64,000 nt of DNA, from contig NZ_JADKRZ010000002.1 in NCBI RefSeq assembly GCF_015350905.1, positions 248,001 through 312,000 of the forward strand. Reading direction: 5' to 3'. Each line of letters opens with the position of its first letter. Within the stretch, counting starts at the first letter, position 1. The translations under genes and the position numbers were made by a program. Origin of the DNA: Curtobacterium sp. VKM Ac-2865. Its GTDB lineage: Bacteria > Actinomycetota > Actinomycetes > Actinomycetales > Microbacteriaceae. Below, piece after piece: positions 61,526 through 64,000 of the stretch. The notes under the pieces are model-generated. The model was not told where the DNA came from and searched no databases. It saw only the letters and a list, made by a program, of their open reading frames with translations.

Positions 61526-61837
61526 TCACAGGGAACCAGGGCGCACCTGGCCTGTCTCACTAGCCGATCGGTCGATGAGGCGGGCGACTTGCGGTCCGGC
61601 CACGGCCTCCGTGACGGCGAATCCTCCGGTTGCTGCACCTGCGATAGCGAACGATCCGGTTGCGTGTTGTACGGAGAAGAGCAGTCCGAGCCCGGTCATC
61701 GCGACACCGAGGCGCGCGACAGCGGCAGTCGTGAAGAACGCGATCGCGCCAGGTCGGCGGATGACTCCGCCGTAGCGTTGGACAGGCGATCGCATCGGGT
61801 CGAGTACCGATCGAAGGCGAGAGCGTGCAGTCGTCAT
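61526..61837 (-). pseudogene. Truncated MFS transporter (N-terminal fragment)
   Basis: A 103-codon ORF starting MTTARSRLRSVLDPMRSPVQ with two membrane segments (ARLGVAMTGLGLLFSVQHAT, FAIAGAATGGFAVTEAVAGP) and the MFS-like QVARLIDR turn, then an unrelated end SASETGQVRPGSL. MFS carriers have about 400 residues, so this is a truncated relic. GGAGG precedes ATG 61837. Confidence 0.65.
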
Positions 61838-62030
61838 GGACGATGCCTCCACGCGGTGTGCGAGACCGTCGGCAGACAGGGCGGACTGCACATCGACGGT
61901 CCTAGCAAAACCGCGGAACTGCGCAATGATGCCCCGGCCACCTTCACCAACGCAAGACGCTCGCGGTGTCTTGGTAGCCGATGGTGTGCCGGGCGCGGGG
62001 CGTAGCTCCCGAAGTGATGCGGATGAGCAA

Positions 62031-62066
62031 GAAGAGCCTGCCCACGAGATCTTGGGCAGGCTCTTC
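62031..62066 (-). terminator. Hairpin terminator after the SDR
   Basis: GAAGAGCCTGCCCA (62031-62044) and TGGGCAGGCTCTTC (62053-62066), perfect 14-bp arms, followed on the minus strand by a T-rich TTGCTC. It lies 13 bases past the stop of the leftward SDR gene. Confidence 0.82.
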
Positions 62067-62079
62067 GGGGTCGGTGCCC

Positions 62080-62793
62080 TCAGCTTTGGAGGCCACCGAA
62101 CGCCGCAGGGATCTCCTCAGGAGGGAGTGTCAGGAGCTGCTTCATGTCACGTCCGGTGTCGTCCACGATGATCTCGTAGCGACCTGCTTCCAGCTGGTCG
62201 TAGACCGCGTTGACGGCGAAGTCTGCCTCGATCATGGCGACCAAGCCCACGAACTCGGTAGACATCTCGGTGCGGACGAAGCCGAGCACGGTGTCTACGA
62301 CGTGGATGCCCTGCGGGAGCAGTTCGCTCCGCATCGAGTTCGTCGCGGACCACATCGCTGCTTTGGATGCACTGTAGGAGTGGAGCAGTGGCATCCAGGC
62401 TGCAGCAGACAGGACGTTCAAGACCGTCCCGCCGCCACGAGCGGTCAGGACGGGCGCGAACGCCCGGGTCATCAGGACCGGGCCCCAGAAGTTGGTGTCC
62501 ATGTCGGCGCGGATCGCGGCGATGTCACCAGTAGCGAAGGGAGCGTGGTTCGCGATGCCGGCGTTGTTGATCACCAACGTCACATCGTCGGCAATCTGAG
62601 CCGCGTCGAGGATGGTCTGCTCATCCGTGACGTCGATGCGCAGCGGGACGACGCGCGGATCATCCCAGGTTCCCGGCGTGCGCGATGCGGCGTAGACCTT
62701 CGAGGCGCCTCGCGCGAGGGCCTGCTCGAGGAAGACTGCCCCGAGGCCGCGATTGGCCCCGGTGATGAGGACCGTGCTGTCAGCGATGTTCAT
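62080..62793 (-). CDS. Short-chain dehydrogenase/reductase, paralogue of the one at 20643
   Basis: A 237-residue SDR: TVLITGANRGLGAVFLEQAL, VINNAGIA, YSASKAAMWSATNSMRSELL. It shares many segments with the SDR at 20643-21374 (WDDPRVV vs WDDDRVV, VLNVLSAAAWMP vs VLNVLSVAAWTP) but has no adjacent TetR. GC content is lower than for that copy. GGGAACGG precedes ATG 62793. Confidence 0.9.
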   Translation of the reverse strand: MNIADSTVLITGANRGLGAVFLEQALARGASKVYAASRTPGTWDDPRVVPLRIDVTDEQTILDAAQIADDVTLVINNAGIANHAPFATGDIAAIRADMDTNFWGPVLMTRAFAPVLTARGGGTVLNVLSAAAWMPLLHSYSASKAAMWSATNSMRSELLPQGIHVVDTVLGFVRTEMSTEFVGLVAMIEADFAVNAVYDQLEAGRYEIIVDDTGRDMKQLLTLPPEEIPAAFGGLQS

Positions 62794-62805
62794 GACCGTT
62801 CCCGT

Positions 62806-62833
62806 CCGTCTCCGGAACCGTTTCCACAGACGG
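62806..62833. promoter_or_regulatory. Inverted repeat upstream of the SDR
   Basis: CCGTCT (62806-62811) and AGACGG (62828-62833) flank GGAAC/GTTTCC-like half-sites, 13 bases upstream of the SDR start. It may be an operator. Confidence 0.35.
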
Positions 62834-62961
62834 AACAATGCTCCGCTTAAAGACCATCGCCACACCAGCGTGGTTTCACTGAGGTTCGCTCCCCGCCACC
62901 AGTCTCGATGGGCGATCGGCTATCGGACGCTTCGAGAGCGGCCCTCTGGCAGGGTGGTCAG

Positions 62962-63690
62962 ATGCCCAACCGCTTTGGCGATGACCTGACCCGACTCCAG
63001 GAGATCAATCTCGTCCAGGAGTCCGATTCCGCAAAGCACCTGCTCGCCTACGGCATCCGAGCCCTCCGAACCGCGGCGTTCATAGAGACGACTAGGGACC
63101 CGATCATGACGATGCTCTCAATCGGCATCGAAAAGATGCTCAAGCTCGGACTGGGACTCCTGCACGTCGAAGTCCAGGGTGCGTGGCTTCCGGCTCGCGT
63201 CCTCAAGAGCGACTTTCGGCACGACCTCATCAAAATGGAAGGTCTCCTGCGTGAAGCAATCCGCGACCGCAGAGCACGAGCAACACACGTTGCCTTCGTC
63301 GATCAAGCACTCGCGGAAGTAGATGCGGATCCTGTGTGGCCGTCGCTCGTTGCGGCGCTGAACCGCTATGGCCAGGAGGGCCGCTTCTACTACCTCGATG
63401 CGCTCGCTGAGAACCCGCAGCGTGAAGAGAGCCCTCAAGCGTTCTGGGATGCAGCGGAGTGCGTTGCTCGCGACAATGATGAAGCGATCAGCGAGCTCTT
63501 CCAACGGATGCTGGGTGACTTCTCGCTGTCGGATGAGTTCGCACGGTCGTTGAATGGTCGCATGGCAGAAAGCTTGCAGCGATTCTGCGACCTTTTGACT
63601 ATGTCGGCTGTGCAAGGCGTGCTCGGCACTCGAGGCAAGGCCTGGGGGCATGACTTCAAAAGTGTTGGGCGCCAGGTCGCTGGCGACTGA
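62962..63690 (+). CDS. Hypothetical protein, unknown, lower GC
   Basis: A 242-residue predominantly helical soluble protein (LLAYGIRALRTAAFIETTRD, IGIEKMLKLGLGLLHVEVQG, ESLQRFCDLLTMSAVQGVLG). No family recognised. Third-position GC is clearly lower than in the first 50 kb, hinting at recent acquisition. ATG 62962 is chosen at the start of dense coding; an in-frame ATG 62908 exists. A CAGGGTGG purine run lies upstream. Confidence 0.65.
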   Translation: MPNRFGDDLTRLQEINLVQESDSAKHLLAYGIRALRTAAFIETTRDPIMTMLSIGIEKMLKLGLGLLHVEVQGAWLPARVLKSDFRHDLIKMEGLLREAIRDRRARATHVAFVDQALAEVDADPVWPSLVAALNRYGQEGRFYYLDALAENPQREESPQAFWDAAECVARDNDEAISELFQRMLGDFSLSDEFARSLNGRMAESLQRFCDLLTMSAVQGVLGTRGKAWGHDFKSVGRQVAGD

Positions 63691-63954
63691 ACTCCGCCCC
63701 ACAAATCGATCAAGCTGATGCGACTGCGCGACACGAGCAGGAACGTGCTTCGCTCCGTCCTGTCCAGCTCTCGCAGGACGGATTCGAGCAGAGCGGGGAT
63801 CGAGGTGAAAGCCTCGCAGGGCGCTCGAGGGAGGTGTGCAGCGCGAACAACCCGCCGCCTAGTGCCATGCTTCGCTGGCATGGTCACGTCTCGACGAGGT
63901 GTGTTCCGACTCGGCTTTTAGTGAACCGCTACCGCAGGTGTGGCAGCCTGAGGC

Positions 63955-64000
63955 ATGAAATCGCCCCCAGGAGCAACGAGCGCGCCGGGAACGTCCGCGT
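63955..64000 (+). CDS. Start of a gene running off the window (partial)
   Basis: ATG 63955 opens MKSPPGATSAPGTSA with no stop before the window end. CAGCCT lies five bases upstream, a weak -10-like signal. Too short to classify. The 260 bases before it hold no convincing gene. Confidence 0.35.
   Translation, partial: MKSPPGATSAPGTSA

Noticed and set aside
63435..63887. 150-codon leftward ORF at the window end
   Set aside because: Largely antisense to the 62962-63690 gene and without start signals.

Overview
The window is high-GC actinobacterial DNA, most likely from Microbacteriaceae and Curtobacterium-like. This is inferred from very high third-position GC, GTG and TTG starts, a monomeric isocitrate dehydrogenase, many probable leaderless transcripts (a TANNNT-type -10 box 6-7 nt before the start codon) and a repeated GC-rich palindrome used as terminator. 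No rRNA, tRNA, CRISPR array, integrase or insertion sequence was seen.

Layout. 1-9.4 kb: a phosphotransferase cut by the window edge, a membrane protein, a coupled pair (ThuA-like protein and GAF/degenerate SpoIIE-type phosphatase), a DUF3817 protein, isocitrate dehydrogenase, a Na+/H+ antiporter and a TMEM175-like channel. 9.4-23 kb: an M23 peptidase, a CNNM/CorC protein behind a 17-codon leader ORF, and many redox enzymes (three aldo/keto reductases, two SDRs, a berberine-bridge-type FAD oxidase) with their regulators. 23-34 kb: an SGNH hydrolase, membrane proteins, an SDR, a three-gene block (glycosyltransferase, endo/exonuclease/phosphatase, YjdF-like), GlgX, a secreted fibronectin-III protein, and a TetR plus paired SMR efflux operon with a 15+15 bp operator. 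34-46 kb: a flavin monooxygenase, a carbohydrate ABC operon without an ATPase but with a coupled kinase-like gene, a MarR/NmrA pair, a sigma factor with partner, a GAF-ANTAR regulator, a desaturase and an esterase. 46-52.5 kb: SDR/TetR, a nucleotide kinase, AraC, an SDR and a photolyase-type protein with unusual domain order.

52.6-64 kb looks more accessory: visibly lower GC, small orphan genes and gene remnants. Its centrepiece is a five-gene leftward operon (56181 to 52588) resembling the Bacillus sporulation-delaying-protein (Sdp) antimicrobial peptide system: an SdpC-like precursor, SdpA-like and SdpB/HTTM-like maturation proteins, then a small membrane protein and a CPBP-family protein where an immunity gene would be expected. 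No SdpR or SdpI was recognised. A hairpin after the precursor gene could keep precursor expression above that of the maturation genes. Nearby is a BLUF-TetR fusion whose light-sensing glutamine is glycine. A GNAT remnant, a truncated MFS gene, an SDR paralogue and unrecognised ORFs fill the rest.

Control logic: several enzyme/regulator pairs are divergent with a clear palindrome between them (21426, 33512, 40350, 47471), consistent with local autoregulated detoxification modules.
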